The notes: a model not told the origin generated them from the sequence alone. Counted from the first letter of the stretch, positions 48,336 through 62,099 are shown. The stretch: DNA of 64,000 nt from Istiophorus platypterus (GCA_016859345.1 CM029111.1:12403714-12467713); one strand, 5' to 3'. Program-made: numbers and translations.

Positions 48336-51300
48336 ACTTGTGATGGAGTGGTTTTACATTGCAATATTTCAAATCTAACTCAATTAAAAGATCTGAAAAC
48401 TTTTCACGCTGACTTTCAGTCCTTAGTGAATAGTTTGATAAGCTCAAAACCTTTTTGATCCATCATATGTCGGGCAGCCCAATCTATTTGATTTTTTTTT
48501 TTTAAAGATAAAAAAGGAATTAAAATACACCAATGCCTAACATAATATATTTAAAGTGTTATTTTGTGATATGTTGGTGTTAACATCTATGAAGACGACT
48601 TACTATGAAAAAAATGTGATTTTTAATTATATACAGCATGGATGAACTGCAGAAGAAAACAAAACACCATGTACATTTTTTATAAGTATAAGTAGCAATG
48701 TTAGTTCTATCAATTAAACTCATTACTCACATATTTGTTACTAATATATTGTAACAGTTATAGTTTCCATCAATGTGTAGGACTTAAAAGTCAAGAGGGC
48801 TCCTTAACAATAGAAGGGTGAGAAAACACACCTTCAATATTTCGAAACAACCTCAGTAATAAGAGATATTACAGGCACTTACTGGCTCACTTGTCATCAA
48901 CACCTGGCTTGTGCATACCAACCTTAATGTTTAAATTCTAAATGGGATAGATGGATGATGGATGGCCTCCTACTGTATGAAGCTCCGTCCCTGCCACTGA
49001 TGACACACTGCTGCGGTTGTCTATAAAACCAACAGATGGCACTGTAATGCTGTGAGTGGCCAGGACTCTGGATTAAACTGGCCGCAGTCCCCTTTTAAAT
49101 CCTACATCCCTTTCAGCAATGCTCAAATAAAAATCATTCATAGACGGACAGGTTGTGTGAGGTGTCGTGACCTTACTGATATAAAAAAGTATGAAATTTA
49201 CTGAACAAGCAGCCCTGAGCATAGCCCTTTTAAAAAAGGCATTAAACCCAGTTAAAGATACAAAATTAAAGGCAATAGCGAGGGTGAAAGACCACACTCC
49301 CTGGAATATTTTGTTGAATGAGTCAGCACTCTGAATATATAGCCTCAAAGAGCAGCCAGCAGCTCACGGTATTTGGTTCTACTTACTGGGCAGGACAGCT
49401 GGATGTGTGAGCAGAGGGTTATAAATATCAATTAATAATTCTATTTTTTTATCATATTACTTTTTTATTATGGGTTAATCAGTCCGGATAGACACAAAGA
49501 CCTCTGTGTGCTCCGAGTGTCGTTGTTTCTGTAAATTTCTGATGACAGTTTGTCAGTAACTAAATCACATCGTTAACATGACCATAAAATTGGCCTTTGC
49601 TGCGAATGGCAAATTGGTTTTTACTAACTAACGTCGTAAATAATCTGGGGACATATGCTCTTGAGTATTTTAAGTGCAGAGTAAACTAAACATATCAGTT
49701 TGGTGTTTGTACCTGCAGGCCTTTAACCCCCTATGATATTCAAAAACCTAACATGATGAATTTTGCTGATACAGTATCAGCGTTCCCAAAACGAAGACCT
49801 CAGGAGTTCACCTCTTGACCTGCAAATATTGAACTTCAGCTTCATTATTTGGGGTTATTTTAGTACGTAAAATGTGATTGATGACTTTCCGCTTCAAGAT
49901 GGATTGCCTTGTTTCCCTGGGAGGCAGTTGTTTTGTTGTTTTGTCACATTATTGATGGGATAAATGAGGACCCTGATTGTCCGCTAGGATTTATTCTGAA
50001 TTAGAAGGGATATAATTAAAGCACTGGATTGTACTGTAAGCCAGGAAAACGGAGGCGATAGATAAAATGAAAGAGTATAGCCCTATAGCCATATGCTCAT
50101 GGTCTGGTTGACAGAGTATTCAGCCTGAATTCACTCAGCACATGTTCATTAATCTGGTGCACATCAGAGCACCCACAATACAATTAGTCAATGGCCGGAA
50201 TAGCTGTAACCAGTCTTCTGCTCCCCTGAATCATTAATCTTTTATAAATCCAATTCTCTATCAGAGCTGATGTCCTACACAGCGTGGTTTACACACTGTT
50301 GTTTGCATGCATGACTCATGAATCATGTCTGGCTCGGTTTCATGGATTCAGAATCACGGCTTTTGATAGATTTCCTCCTTACTGGAAGAAATGGAGAAGC
50401 AGTTTGTGTCCATACTTCCTGTTTTGTTTTTTGTTTTTTTGTTTTTTCTTTTTTGAAAACATGAATCAAGGCTGTAAATGTTGGAGCTCGCTTTTACAAC
50501 AAAGCCATCTGCAGTTCTGCCTGAATTGTGCCAGGCTTATAAAGGCTGGCAGTTATTTTAAAATAGAACCATAGCTGACCAGATTTGCCCCCGACCGGAG
50601 ACTGTCACGCTCTAGTAACAGGTTAAGCGTTTACTGTAAACATACCCCCCCTCCCACTGCATGCTACACAAACAGCGTTGCTGTTGTATCTTCGTAACAG
50701 AACACGGAAGGGTAAACAATTTAAAGAAACACAAAGCTAAAGACAAAGAGCAAGCGTTTTTGTCATAACAAAAGATGTTTAATTAGGTTAAAAATGCCTG
50801 TTGCTTTGATCTGAAGAGAGATCACTGGGAGCTGGATTATGCAGAGGAGAGGAGATGCAAGCTCTTCAGCTTTTCCAATCAGCGCACGGTCTCCCTGGCC
50901 TTTCATGAGTGGCTCCTCCGTCAAGCAATTTCTTACATAATCATCTGCTAACTTTAATCTCTGCATCTTTTACACAATTTGTGCTGTTTTACGCATCCCC
51001 ACTATTCTCTGTTGTAGCACCCCCCCCCCTTGCCAAATTGAATGCATCCTCTTCTTGTTCCCTGTTTTTCTCCTTCAGTGCTTCTATCTGACAAGCCCAC
51101 TGGCACTCTCACGCTCTCTCTTGTCCCGCTTCCATCCACCAGTGAGTGGTCATTGATTACTGTACACGGATTGTATGATGAAATGCCACTCGCCCACCTA
51201 ACACCCTCTTGTCAGCTTCCCCTGACATCCCACCGCCTCTCTGCATTGCTGACTGTCTTTGGCAGCCGGGTTTTCAATGTTCACAGTGATAAATTCCAGT

Positions 51301-52559
51301 GCCGTGATCTCGATTCACATCTGGAATCACTTTTCTTTTTTTTTTTCAGCTAAATTGTGGCGTGTTATGATGGTCAGCTTTTAACGACAGTAATAACACA
51401 TGTTTGCTGCACATGTGAGATCAGTGCAATTTTATAGTCGGGTAAACACAATTGTTTAAAAGGGGCACCAAAGCCAATTTATTCTGTGCATGTTAAAGTA
51501 AATGATCTGCGCACATAAAAGCGTATACATAACAGTGTGACACACTCAAAGCCAGAGAGAGAGGTATCCAATTAGTCACCTAATTAGCCAGTGAATGTTG
51601 TTTTGAAATTGAGGTCTTGAAAAGAGATGGAAAACAAAAGCACTGAGGATAAACCATTGCATGCATCTCCAACATAGCGTCTATCACATCAGGTATCATG
51701 CTTTAACTCATATAGTGATGACAATTGTCTCCCCATTTGTGATTTGTCACATCCAAAACTAAGTGTTCCGCGTGTGTTCGAGGCAGAGGAAAGGTCTGGG
51801 TTCATGTTTGCAAGAGCCGTGAGCAAGTTGTACGGATCCGTTAAATCACTGCAATGGAGATGCGGAGATGCACAGTGGGGACTGAGTTCTCTGCAGGGGT
51901 GTGAACAGAACCAAACGCCCGTGCTTGTATGGTGACCGCAACGCCACTGCCTTTCCACAGCCATTGTTAGAGGGCCCTGCAGGGTTGCAGTGGGAGGTGA
52001 CACATGCCCTCGTAAACTGTCCAGTCAGGAACCGGGGAGGATGTATAGTGGCTGTGACTCCCCGCTCTTATTTTAAGAAGATGCTCCACAAATAGGTGGC
52101 TCCCACAGAGATAAATAATTGGCGCGATATCTCGGGGGCACAAGCACGAGGAGCAGTCTGCGTTTTAATGCCAATCCTCCACAGGAGGAACGCAGTTATG
52201 CAAGCCACTGGGCACGCTCCGTGTTCAGGGAAACACCTGCTATTGGAACAGAGCTTATACAGAGTATGGGAGAGTAAGATAATTTCCTATATCAAATCAT
52301 ATAGTGATTGATACCAATTGGGATGACAGAATGTGTTTTTGCTTTAAAAATAGGGGGTACACCACATATTAACACTAAAAATGAATAAAATATGTGCTGC
52401 TAGATATTGTATTGTATTTTATTTTGCTTCTTTATGATTGATTCAGTTCCTCATTGTTAACAAAAGGCCACACAATTAATTGATTGCTGGTTAATAACAG
52501 ACTCTGATTTCAGCTGAAATAGAGATCTAACCCTCCAATATCATTTCATCTCTACCATA
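48336..52559. other. Gene-free interval
   Basis: I see no coding exon supported by splice sites or protein similarity. There are pyrimidine-rich patches near 50420-50460 and 51000-51030. Some stretches (50080-50290 and 51540-51720) are free of recognised repeats and rich in attag/aattag words; they are discussed as possible regulatory elements. Confidence 0.45.
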
Positions 52560-53210
52560 CATCCACTTTGAAGCTGAAGTATCTCAACAGATATTTGATG
52601 GATTACCTTGAAATTTTGTTGCAAATGTTTTTGGTGCCCAGAAGATGAAGTTAGCGATTCTGGTGATCGCCTAACTTCTCACCGTGCCACTGTTAGGTGG
52701 AAACTTTTTTTTTTTCTTAGTGAAATGTATAAACAGGTCTTGGTTTGAATGCCATTAAAATTTGTGCACGCATTCATGGTGCCCAGAGGATGAGCTATTG
52801 GATGGATTATCATGAAATTTGTTTCAGACATCATGTTCCCTCAGAATGATTGTAAGAATTTTGGTAGTACCTCAACTTTCCATCCACACTATCATCAGGT
52901 CAATCTTTAATTTTTGCAATTCTTTTAGTCAAACACTTCAAAACAAATGGCATCCCCATCAGCCTCAGTCTCGATTTAAGACATAATTACCCAATCCTAA
53001 CCCGCTTCACTAAGATGGTCAACATTATGAACATTACCCTGCTAGTGATCCGCGTGTTAGCGTTGTCATTGCCTCCATTCTAACTTGCTAATGATAATTT
53101 AATAATTCTCCTTGTCATGCTTTCTGTTCAGCCTTAAATTTTCATCTGTGTTAGCTAATTCAGCAAAATATATATCATGTATTAAATCTCAATGGCAGAA
53201 CCAAGATGGC
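52560..53210. repeat. Percomorph dispersed repeat
   Basis: It contains gatggattaccttgaaattt, catgttccctcagaatgatt, tatcatcaggtcaatcttta, catccccatcagcctcagtc and actaagatggtcaacattat in order. From memory this word order is a repeat found in very many copies in perch-like fish. The left end appears duplicated or rearranged (two dgatgga...tgaaattt blocks at 52590 and 52800). Confidence 0.65.
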
Positions 53211-55269
53211 TGCCCGCATCAAAAATATGTAAAGTGCCAGCGACACACTAAAATACGCACCTGGCAGAAATGCTTTTCTGAGTAATCTGAGAAACAGTTT
53301 GTTAGTAGTTGAATGAGCACTTAATACGGGGATTGTTACATGAAACAGATTGTCAATGACCGAACGGACTGGTCCGATGAAGCTCACAACAGAGCTTGGC
53401 AGCTGACGGTGGAACAGCTTTCGCCCTCCTCCAAAACACTCACTACATATTATACACTACTCACTGGCCTGAGTACACACACAGGAGGCCAGAGACAAAG
53501 CAAAACTATCCCACTATTTTCACCCTCTCTGCCAACAATGTGCCACGATTCCATATAAGTTACAACGCTGAAAAAGAATCTCGTTTTTGGTATATACTTC
53601 ATTTCAAAGTAGAGTAAAACTGTGCACTTTGCTTTGTTTGAAATGAATCATGCACAGTGAAGTATACCTGCAACAATGGAGGGACCATGAAACCAATTCC
53701 GATTTCTCTCCATCTAGAACATAAAATGCAAAAGAGTAAAGAGAAATTTTTGGCTCATTGGCCAAATATTAGTATTTTTTAAATCAGAAAAAATACTGTA
53801 TTTTAAAACTCACAGAAATTGGTTTATTTTTCATTTACTGGAGTAGATCCTAGATCCATCTCAACTTATACAGGCTGTTGGTGCTACACTAGTTAGATAT
53901 AGACTGCTTATCTCATAAGCATCCCAGGAAGAACTTTATAGAAGAAAAAAATAATATACAGCAAAGGTGTGAAACAGTATTTAACTCATTTGCTCCTTTC
54001 GTATTTTCTAATGCAATAAAGAAACCGGGGAGCCTTCATCACGCTTTCCTGTTGGTCTAAAATTCAGAAGAACGGTTCACTTTGCATAAAACACAGTAAA
54101 GAGGAGAGCAAGACAAGACAAAGAGCACAACACTGTGAACCTTTCTTCAAGGCTACAGTTGTTTTCCATGTGAGTCATTTTGGTTTATAATAAACAAAAT
54201 ATTTGGGCTCCTGCAACTTATTTTATGATACCTATGACCTCAGCTTTGCCTCATTATAAGTTAGTCACACGCAAGCTCAGTAAGGAGAGAATGAGATAAG
54301 GCACATAATGTAGCACATAAGGAGGCTGAGACGAAGAAAAAAGGATAATGAATTATTTGAATGAGGTGAATAAAAAATTAAGACATTAAAGAAAGTGGAG
54401 AACTGACATTAGAAAAAGATAAATATATTGTATACACAGCACTTTATCTCAGACTGCAAAAGTGAGTTGTGCAAATTTTTGTCAATCCATCTATCTATCT
54501 ATAGCTATATATGTATATATAGAAGAGGCTGTTGATGTAACAGCCAGCCAAATGAAGACAAGTGAAATCTCTACATGCAGGTAGAGTCGCAGTCCTCCAT
54601 AGCTGAACTGGGAAGCTGAACTAATTGTCTGTCTTACTGAGAGACAATATGTGAGGAGATTAGTGTCGGATAACTTAGCTCAGGCCTATGGAAATGGACA
54701 AGCTGAACAAAAAAAGTATTCAGTTTATACAACACAACCACTGGCTGCCTCTGTGCCCCCTTTGATATCCACCCTTGGATCAGATGCAGAGTCATTAGTC
54801 ACGGTCTTATCCAATCAGCCATCCTTAATACTTGTGCTACTGGGCATTACTCTGGAGAGGGCAGATTGTCTTTTATTGTCAGTTTGATTTCGAACTGGAG
54901 ATTAGTCATATTAATTTATGCAGTTTCTGGTGGCACAGACCTCTGTGTGTGTATGTGTGTGTAAGTGTGTGTCTGTCTGTGTGTACCTACAATGTTTGCA
55001 TTTATGTGTCCAAATATCTGTGTGGCCATTATTCTCTTTGACAGAAATCCATAGCCTCATAGAGTAAAAGGAAAATCTGAATTCATATAAACTAAAATCC
55101 TGTGGCTGCTCTACAAGCAGTAAATACTGGAATAACTCTGAGCATCCATGACAGCATCTTGGTGATTTTGTCTGGGATATGGGGATATAATAATATACTA
55201 ATATTATACAATATACCCAAACATGGAGCAACATTGTCATGCATTTTGAGTTGTGGCTCTGGCCACCTG
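53211..55269. other. Gene-free interval with a small TCTA/TATA microsatellite
   Basis: AT-rich DNA with no exon I can support. A tcta-type microsatellite lies at about 54487-54521 and a tgtg-rich run at about 54940-54983. Confidence 0.45.
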
Positions 55270-56085
55270 ATGAAACTTCCATATTCACTCTCTTTTAGCT
55301 CTGTTTTGGTCTCTACCGATTCCTGAATGAAATATCAGGCTTTTTAGCTGCTAAATGCTAATCATCTTATTGTGACTATGTCTGTCTGCTGTTTGGTGTC
55401 AGCAGGGGGTGTACAATTGGTTTTTCAGAGGGTTTTTTTCCTTTTTTGGCAGAAAAAAGTTGCCCGCTGTGGCCAAAACAATGCTATGAGAGAAATACCG
55501 AACGGAAACAGTAAAGTTACAAACAACAAGCCGAAAGATGCTGAAACCCTCCATAGAGCTGATGGGAAACACAGAGTATAGCCAAACTCCATCTGCTGAA
55601 GAACCTCATGAGAAAAAATCTAGTAAGTGGACCTTGGATTAGGAATATTTTGTAAAACTACCATTTTTGAGGTCAAGCATGAAACTTGAAGGTTAACATG
55701 ACTTTATAAGTTTTGAGCATGTTTATAAATAGTTTTTGACCCACCGATGAAATTATTAAACACGTATTAATAGTTAATTGCTTTATCATACACTGTAAAA
55801 ACTTGATTCTTGTAGTCATGTATCATTTAATATAATTACAGCTTCATATTAACTATTTATACACCAGTTAGGGTTACTTCACAAGAGAACTAAGCAATAG
55901 TTTTTGGCAAATACATCACTAAAGACTTAAAAATGTCCTTATAATTGCCCACAAAACCATTTAATAAGTGCTCATATGCTGCTTATAAGTGATAAATGTA
56001 GGGGTTGGCACAAAGTGTCACCACTGAAACGTGTTAAGGCTGTAGTTTTGGTTCTCTGCACTAAATTTTGGTGTCAGGATAAAAA
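55270..56085. repeat. Percomorph repeat pair, copy 1
   Basis: The first block (55290-55560) includes agctctgttttggtctctac, gtctgtctgctgtttggtgt, cagcagggggtgtac and gctgtggccaaaacaatgct. The second (55690-56080) is ttataa-rich, ending agtgataaatgtaggggttg and then gcacaaagtgtcacca. Both match blocks at 59.1-60.25 kb. Confidence 0.6.
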
Positions 56086-56689
56086 CATATTCTAGCTCCA
56101 GTTCGGTGGGGATGTTTTCATTCTGATTGACACTCTCATAAAACATATTTGGATGAAATATCCCAAACAAAATCAATATCCTGTGACTCCGTTTATATGA
56201 TTAGTTAACAGGAAAGTGATCATTAGCTATTTTGATAATCGTTGATGTTATCAGTCATTTTTCAAGAGGAAAACGTAGAGAATTTAGTTGGATCCAGCTC
56301 CCTGCTGCTATTGTTTCAGTCTTATCTTACATGACAGTGAAGCGAATATCTTTTGGTCTTTTTGGCCGCTGGCAGGACAACAAAAGGTAACTGAAATATG
56401 CGATTCTGATCTCCGGGAAAACAGGATGCAGGTCTGTCGCTATCACATGGAGTTTCATTCAATCCATCGAGAAAAAAATTAAAAAATCATCAGCAGATCA
56501 GTCGCCGGTGGGAAAATAAATAACGATGACGGCGGCTGTGGCCCCGAAACACTGCGTCAGAGGAGCAACTTCGGAAAAGTGTCCGCATCCGATCTGAGTT
56601 TCACCGGGAGACGGACGACTTTCCCTTTAAAATCCCCCCGTTCGCCCCTCGATGGTCGAGGAGCGTCGCTCCTGGGAAATAACAAAACG

Positions 56690-56772
56690 CACGCACTCAC
56701 GCACACAACCGCACGCATAGGCGCACGCACACGCGCACGCACACACGCACACACACACACACACACACACAT
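56690..56772. repeat. CA/CG microsatellite
   Basis: Cacgcac/cacaca runs inside the second GC-rich island, ending in a pure (CA)n. Confidence 0.8.
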
Positions 56773-56917
56773 GCTCGCGGTGCCTCTCTGCGCATAATGA
56801 TTCATCAACCACCTTTTGCTCATGAGGCCGCGATTCCGGCTCCGATGAGTTCATTTTTCCGGAGTGTTTGGTCGTGGGCCCTCGGATGCCCCCACCCGCA
56901 CCCCCACCCCCACCTCC

Positions 56918-56920
<3 letters not shown>

Positions 56921-56962
<42 letters not shown>
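56921..56962. repeat. (TC)21 microsatellite
   Basis: Uninterrupted tc dinucleotides over 42 bases. Confidence 0.9.
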
Positions 56963-56964
<2 letters not shown>

Positions 56965-56990
56965 ATCCCGGGTCTCGACGGACCAAACGC

Positions 56991-57029
56991 TGCCGCTGCC
57001 GCCGCCGCCGCCGCCGCTGCAGCCGCAGC
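56991..57029. repeat. (CCG)n triplet run
   Basis: Gccgccgcc triplets with gct and gca interruptions in the GC-rich island; probably 5' flanking or UTR sequence. Confidence 0.75.
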
Positions 57030-58495
57030 ATCACCGGCAGCCTCCAAACTGCGTTTTCCCCGTCGTGATGGATGCGTCCGTGAGCCGGTGACGGACCGAG
57101 GGGGGGGGGGGAGAAGAAGAACCGACGAGCAGCAATGACCGCGGCGAAATTGTGCCACGCATCTAAGGGATAATTTTTTATTTTTTATTTTTTAAGGCAA
57201 TCACACATTTCTAGCAATGTTATAGGACCGTCTCGTTTACCTCCCCGACAGATAACCAGCCGGGTGACGGTGAATTTTACGGCCGACATGTAAGAGCTGG
57301 ATAACTATTCCCGTGTGACCGACACCCATCCGCAGCTGCTTACAATAAAATGAAGAAGGTAAGGGCTTGTTGACACGTTCAGGGATTTACATCGGGCGTT
57401 GCGGGTTTCAGCGCCCCCCCCCCACAACAACAAAAAAATAAACAATAAACAAAAAATAAATAAAAGAAGGAGACGGCTCGACCGGAGCTCATCGGGCTGC
57501 GTTGTTGCATCGTCGATCCCGCACCGGAGTTGAAATCGACCGTTTGCCTGTTGTGGATGGGTTCGCTCCTCACCTGTCGACTCATGAGTGCGAGTTAAGC
57601 TGCAGGATGCAGACATGCGACTGATTTAAATGTCACGTAAACAGACTGAGGTTTTTGTGTTTGTTTGTTTGTTTGTTTGTTTTTAATCACGGGTTTGACT
57701 GTGGTTCACCTCAGGGTGGCCGGGACGAGAGCTGGCTCCAGACCGGGCCGAGTTTTACTGAGGCGATGGCAGGTAGGATCCACTTTGACCGGAGGCATCC
57801 GGCATCGCCTCCGTCTCAGCTTTCGGCTTTCGTGATGATCCTACTGTATCGTTGCTCGGTCTGCACGTACGTGATCGGTGTCTGACAAGAGTTCCCGGAC
57901 CTCATCCTTCTTGCATCCTTGATATCCGTGGGGAAGAAATGTATTTAGTTTTAAAAGGAGCTTTTAACTTGGTGCAGAATTATGAATTAATAAGCACAAA
58001 AGTGCCATTTAGTTGTCGGTTGGATGGCAATTTTTTTTTGCTTCTGATAAGTGTCCTCTTCTTATCCTCCCTTTTTTAATTTTAATTTTTCTCTCTCTCT
58101 ACCTGCTTTAGAAATATATATTTTTTTTTTGGTTGGTAAAATGTAAGTAGTATGTGTAAAAACATATATCTTGGGGGGGCCCTGTCCTCCGGATGGACCA
58201 GGAGCCTGGATATAAAGCAGCACACTTCTCCTCTGATGCCGAAAACATGAAGCCGAATCCCTTGGGGAGGGAGGAGGAGGGGGGGGGTGGTCGATACTTT
58301 GCATCAGAGCCTGTGTTGTTGTCGTTAGACAGGAGTCCGCGCAATTAAAGGGCCATTTTGTCAGCAGACGGCCGATTAATAATTCACGCACAGCTCAGAT
58401 GGGTCCACAAATCCGCGGATGGCACAGCGACGCCGAGCGCCGGTGCAGGTTTTACGCGTCACGGTCTAGGACGAACGGCACGGCCCCGGCTGAGC

Positions 58496-58534
58496 GGTGA
58501 GGAAGGTGAGGAGGGTGAGGAGGGTGAGGAGGGT
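58496..58534. repeat. Short minisatellite
   Basis: Four tandem copies of a ggtgagga(a/g)g-like unit. Confidence 0.75.
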
Positions 58535-59079
58535 ACGGGGCCAGCTCTGGGTATCCGGGGCGGAACAGTCTCCGCCGGTGGCGGCCGGTTGGGTCGTGTT
58601 CAGGTTGCCAATGTCGTACCTGCCGCCGGGGAGCCAGCGGCCGTGGTGACGCCGTAGCGGAGAGTTTTGGAGAGGAGGGCCAGCTGGCCCTGATCCAGAT
58701 GGTGGGTGGGTTTTGGGTTTGTTTGTTTTATTTCTAACTGGCTTAGTCAGGCTACTGCGAGGAGCGATTAGACGAGATACTGTACAGCATCACACACATC
58801 GGTGTGACGTGTGTGAAGCCTTCTTCGCACCAGGACCCCTCGGGACCCTACAACAACTGAACCAGTACTGCGCAAACAGTCATATTGAATACATTAAGCC
58901 GGTACTTAGATCGATGTCATGCAAATTGCCTGCGCTAACTCTCCTGTCCTTGTCTGAGAAGGTTGAGATGTGTTGTACAGTTTCCTATGAAAGCTCTTCT
59001 CAGTGTCACTCGCAAGGCAAAGTACATTTACTCAAGTACTGTCCGTTACAACAGTCTTCATTCACTCAGACTTGACATT

Positions 59080-60260
59080 ACCTGTCATGCACTGTAAGTC
59101 CCACTCTTAAGCATTTATGAGCTCTATCAAAGAGTTTAATAAATGGTTTGTAACACGCCATAATGTAGTTATAACCAGATATAAGGACATTTTTTTAAGT
59201 GTTTAATTCTCAGTTTAATTCTGTACTAAAGCATCCCTAACGGGTGTATAAGTAATTAAGATAACGCTGTGATTCATATATTAATATAGTAGTATTACAG
59301 TAATACAATTTTAACTCCTCTGCCCATCTATTATTTGATGGTGCTATATAAACAGGAGATCAATGACAATATGATAATACAAAGGTTTAATACATTTAAT
59401 GTCTTCACAGAAAAGTAGTAATTGTTAACAAATACAACACATTAAATACTTAAATTTTCAATATATTGGATGACGACTACATTATGATAATTTATTAACT
59501 GTTTGTATTGTCTGCTACTTGGTTTTAGGTCAAGGAGAAATACTGCATTTTTCTAAACTACAACTTGACAACTAACTACTACTAACTTGACAACTATAGT
59601 CACTCATTACTTTGCTGATTATGATTTTACATACAAATTATTAAAACACTGAGGCTGAAGTTAGTTGCAGCTTCATTAGCTACAACAGTAAAAATACTTT
59701 CGCAACTTTGCATCAGTAACAATGGTCCAATGATATAATAAAAACTAATGGTCTGCGTGACAAATAATTTCACATTTGGTAGTTTTGGTAGTTTGGTAGC
59801 AATAACTGAACTTTTTGCCACTTTTGAGGCAGCGAAAATAAACCGTGAACAAACATTGACATATCATCACCTCCTAAACAAACAGTTGCTTATCTAGAAA
59901 TCCAACACTTACAGGGCAACATCATCGTCCATTTTGGAGTCAAGCCTCTGGCGACCTGGCAGATGCTCCTATCATTAACTCCTCGCAGCTCTGTTTTTGG
60001 TCTCCATCAGTCCCTGAAGAAGTCTGGCTCGTCATTTACTAAACGCTTCACCGTGTTCGCCGGCTAGTCGTGAACCGTGTCTGTCTGCCGTTTGGCGCTG
60101 AGCGGGTAGTGTACAGTGGGGTTTTTGGTGTTTTGTTTTTTTTTGGTTTGTTTTTTAGCGCTTTCAGCTGCCTGCTGTGGCCGAAAGCGACGCTGTGAGA
60201 GCATCGAGAGTGAACCACAACAGTGGAGTTGTGGGCCTGGCAGACAAACGGTGAGCTGAA
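59080..60260. repeat. Percomorph repeat pair, copy 2
   Basis: A ttataa-type block (about 59090-59500: ttaataaatggtttgtaaca, cgccataatgtagttataac) is followed by 59950-60250 (cagctctgtttttggtctcc, gtctgtctgccgtttggcgc, gctgtggccgaaagcgacgc). The second block is clearly the same family as 55290-55560, in the same orientation. Confidence 0.55.
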
Positions 60261-62090
60261 ACTGACCTCAAACTGAGCGGAGATGCCAATTCAGGTTATA
60301 ATTCTTTGTGTATTTCTCTCAATTTGAAAGCAGGACGTTGATGAGTGGTGGCGCATTTTTACGGTAAACCGTCGTATTGTTAATTTCACGCAAGTAGGTG
60401 ATCCGAATATGTCTTCCACCACTGCTAGAAACAGGAAATACCATAGGAAGAGCTTTATGTTTTAGAAGTGGCAGCAAAGAGAGCACGAGTCTTAAAATCT
60501 TGTGTGTCTGACCTACTGTGTTAGAGCCTCAGCATTATAAGGCTTCCTGAAGTATGACTGCCCATGCTGGGGCGCATTAGCTGTATCATGAGAAGTGAAA
60601 GAGCAGAAATGTCACAAGGTATTGGCCTAATTGGCGTTTCAATGAGCATGGACCACAGTCTCTAAAGCGCAGTGTCTTCTTGTCTCTCAGCCTCCTATTC
60701 TCTTTTTTTAGGGGGGGGGGGTTTAACTCATCCTCCGTCTGTTTTATTAACTTGCCGCTTTTCCTCTGCCATTCTCTCCACTATATCGGCCAAATGTTGT
60801 GGGTGTAAGGTCAGCTGACAAACACAACAAGGTGATTACAACATAGCGGATTCACCAGCCTTTCGTGTCACTCGTCACGCTGTGTTACATTGAACGATGT
60901 AGTGCTATAGCAGAGTCAGTATGGCCTGCTGAATTTCCTATGTTAGGTCTGCTGCAGCATAAAACTTGGGTTCCAGTTGGTCTGTCGCCACTATGGATCC
61001 ACACTGTGATTCTTGAGTAGCACGACGCGAATTTGTGGCGTTCACCGATTTTCTCTCACGAATTGAAATTCACGAGCGGTCCAGACCTGTTGCATGACTC
61101 ATGTCTCACGAATTTCACCACCGAGGGGAAAAACACTCACATACGGCGAGATAATGACGCCTTGATGCGAGCGAATGTGGAGTTTAAATGTGACGCAGGA
61201 ATCGAATTCACAAATTGACACGGTCTCGCCAGGAAGTCTGTTCTCGGCCTCTCGCACGAAAAGTGCCACAAATAGTTGAGTTACAAGTGAAACGACGAAG
61301 GAGATAGAAGCTCAGACCTTGGCTCCTTTCTCACCTTCGCACAGCTGGCTGCTCACGACATGAGGTGGGTGTGAATGTCAGTTTGTTGGCTTCAGAAAGT
61401 CACAAATATATTTGGACACAGGACGCGCCTATCCAGTGTTGATGGGGGTGTGTGTGTAAGTGTGTGTGTGTGTGTGATGGGGGGGGGCAGTAAAACCCAG
61501 GACCATCAGCGTTTGCCGTATGTGACTGAAAATGACTTACACAATTAATCAATTATCAAAATAGTCGTCAATAAATTTCTACTGACTGATCGATTAATCG
61601 ACTTATTGTGGCAGCTCCACTCATGATCAGATTTCACAAACGTGAACTGTCCCATGAACGGGGACATTCATCGCGCCGAAACGCGTCATCTGCAACAAAT
61701 TTGATGAATCCGACTCAGACGCTCGTATGGGCGATTCTGGACAAAACACCGGGGATATATCATTTCATGCAGCTGTTTCTCTATATGCAACACCACAAGA
61801 AAAACAAAAGCTAAAAGCATAACTCCAGTCCAGGCAGAAGCGATGAACTCTGAACGCGTGTACGCTTCCTCCCATCCGTCGGTGAAGTGTCACGCTGCCC
61901 CGTCTGTTCAGCCACTGCTTCATCATCGGCCTCTCAAATTCTTGGATAAAGAGGACTCAAATGGAGAGCGGAAAGCGGTGGGCAGAGAGCGATTTTATGA
62001 CCTTGGTAACGCCGCTCTCAGTCCACCTCGTGCAGCAGCCGATGAAGTGGTTGGAGGTGATTAAACTCTGCCTTCACGGATGCCGTTCTG
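60261..62090. other. Gene-free interval
   Basis: No supported exon. It contains a GT microsatellite at 61447-61476, a partial copy of the GCAGCTC-end repeat at about 61540-61618 (caattatcaaaatagtcgtc ... tgtggcagctcca), and a cacgaatt-rich patch at 61025-61220. Confidence 0.4.
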
Positions 62091-62099
62091 TGCCGCTGA

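Larger units (their letters stand above)
56500..58700. promoter_or_regulatory. Second GC-rich island, candidate promoter
   Basis: CpG-dense DNA with no supported coding exon. It contains CA/CG microsatellites, a (TC)n run, (CCG)n triplets and a short minisatellite. Plausible plus-strand donors exist, for example ATGAAGAAG|gtaagg at 57350-57360 and ATGGCAG|gtagga at 57766-57775. It may start a gene that continues past 63.7 kb, but the direction is not proven. Confidence 0.4.

Noticed and set aside
56797..57138. Frames encoding poly-Ser-Leu and poly-Ala
   Set aside because: Products of (TC)n and (CCG)n runs in the GC-rich island, with no start context or splice support.
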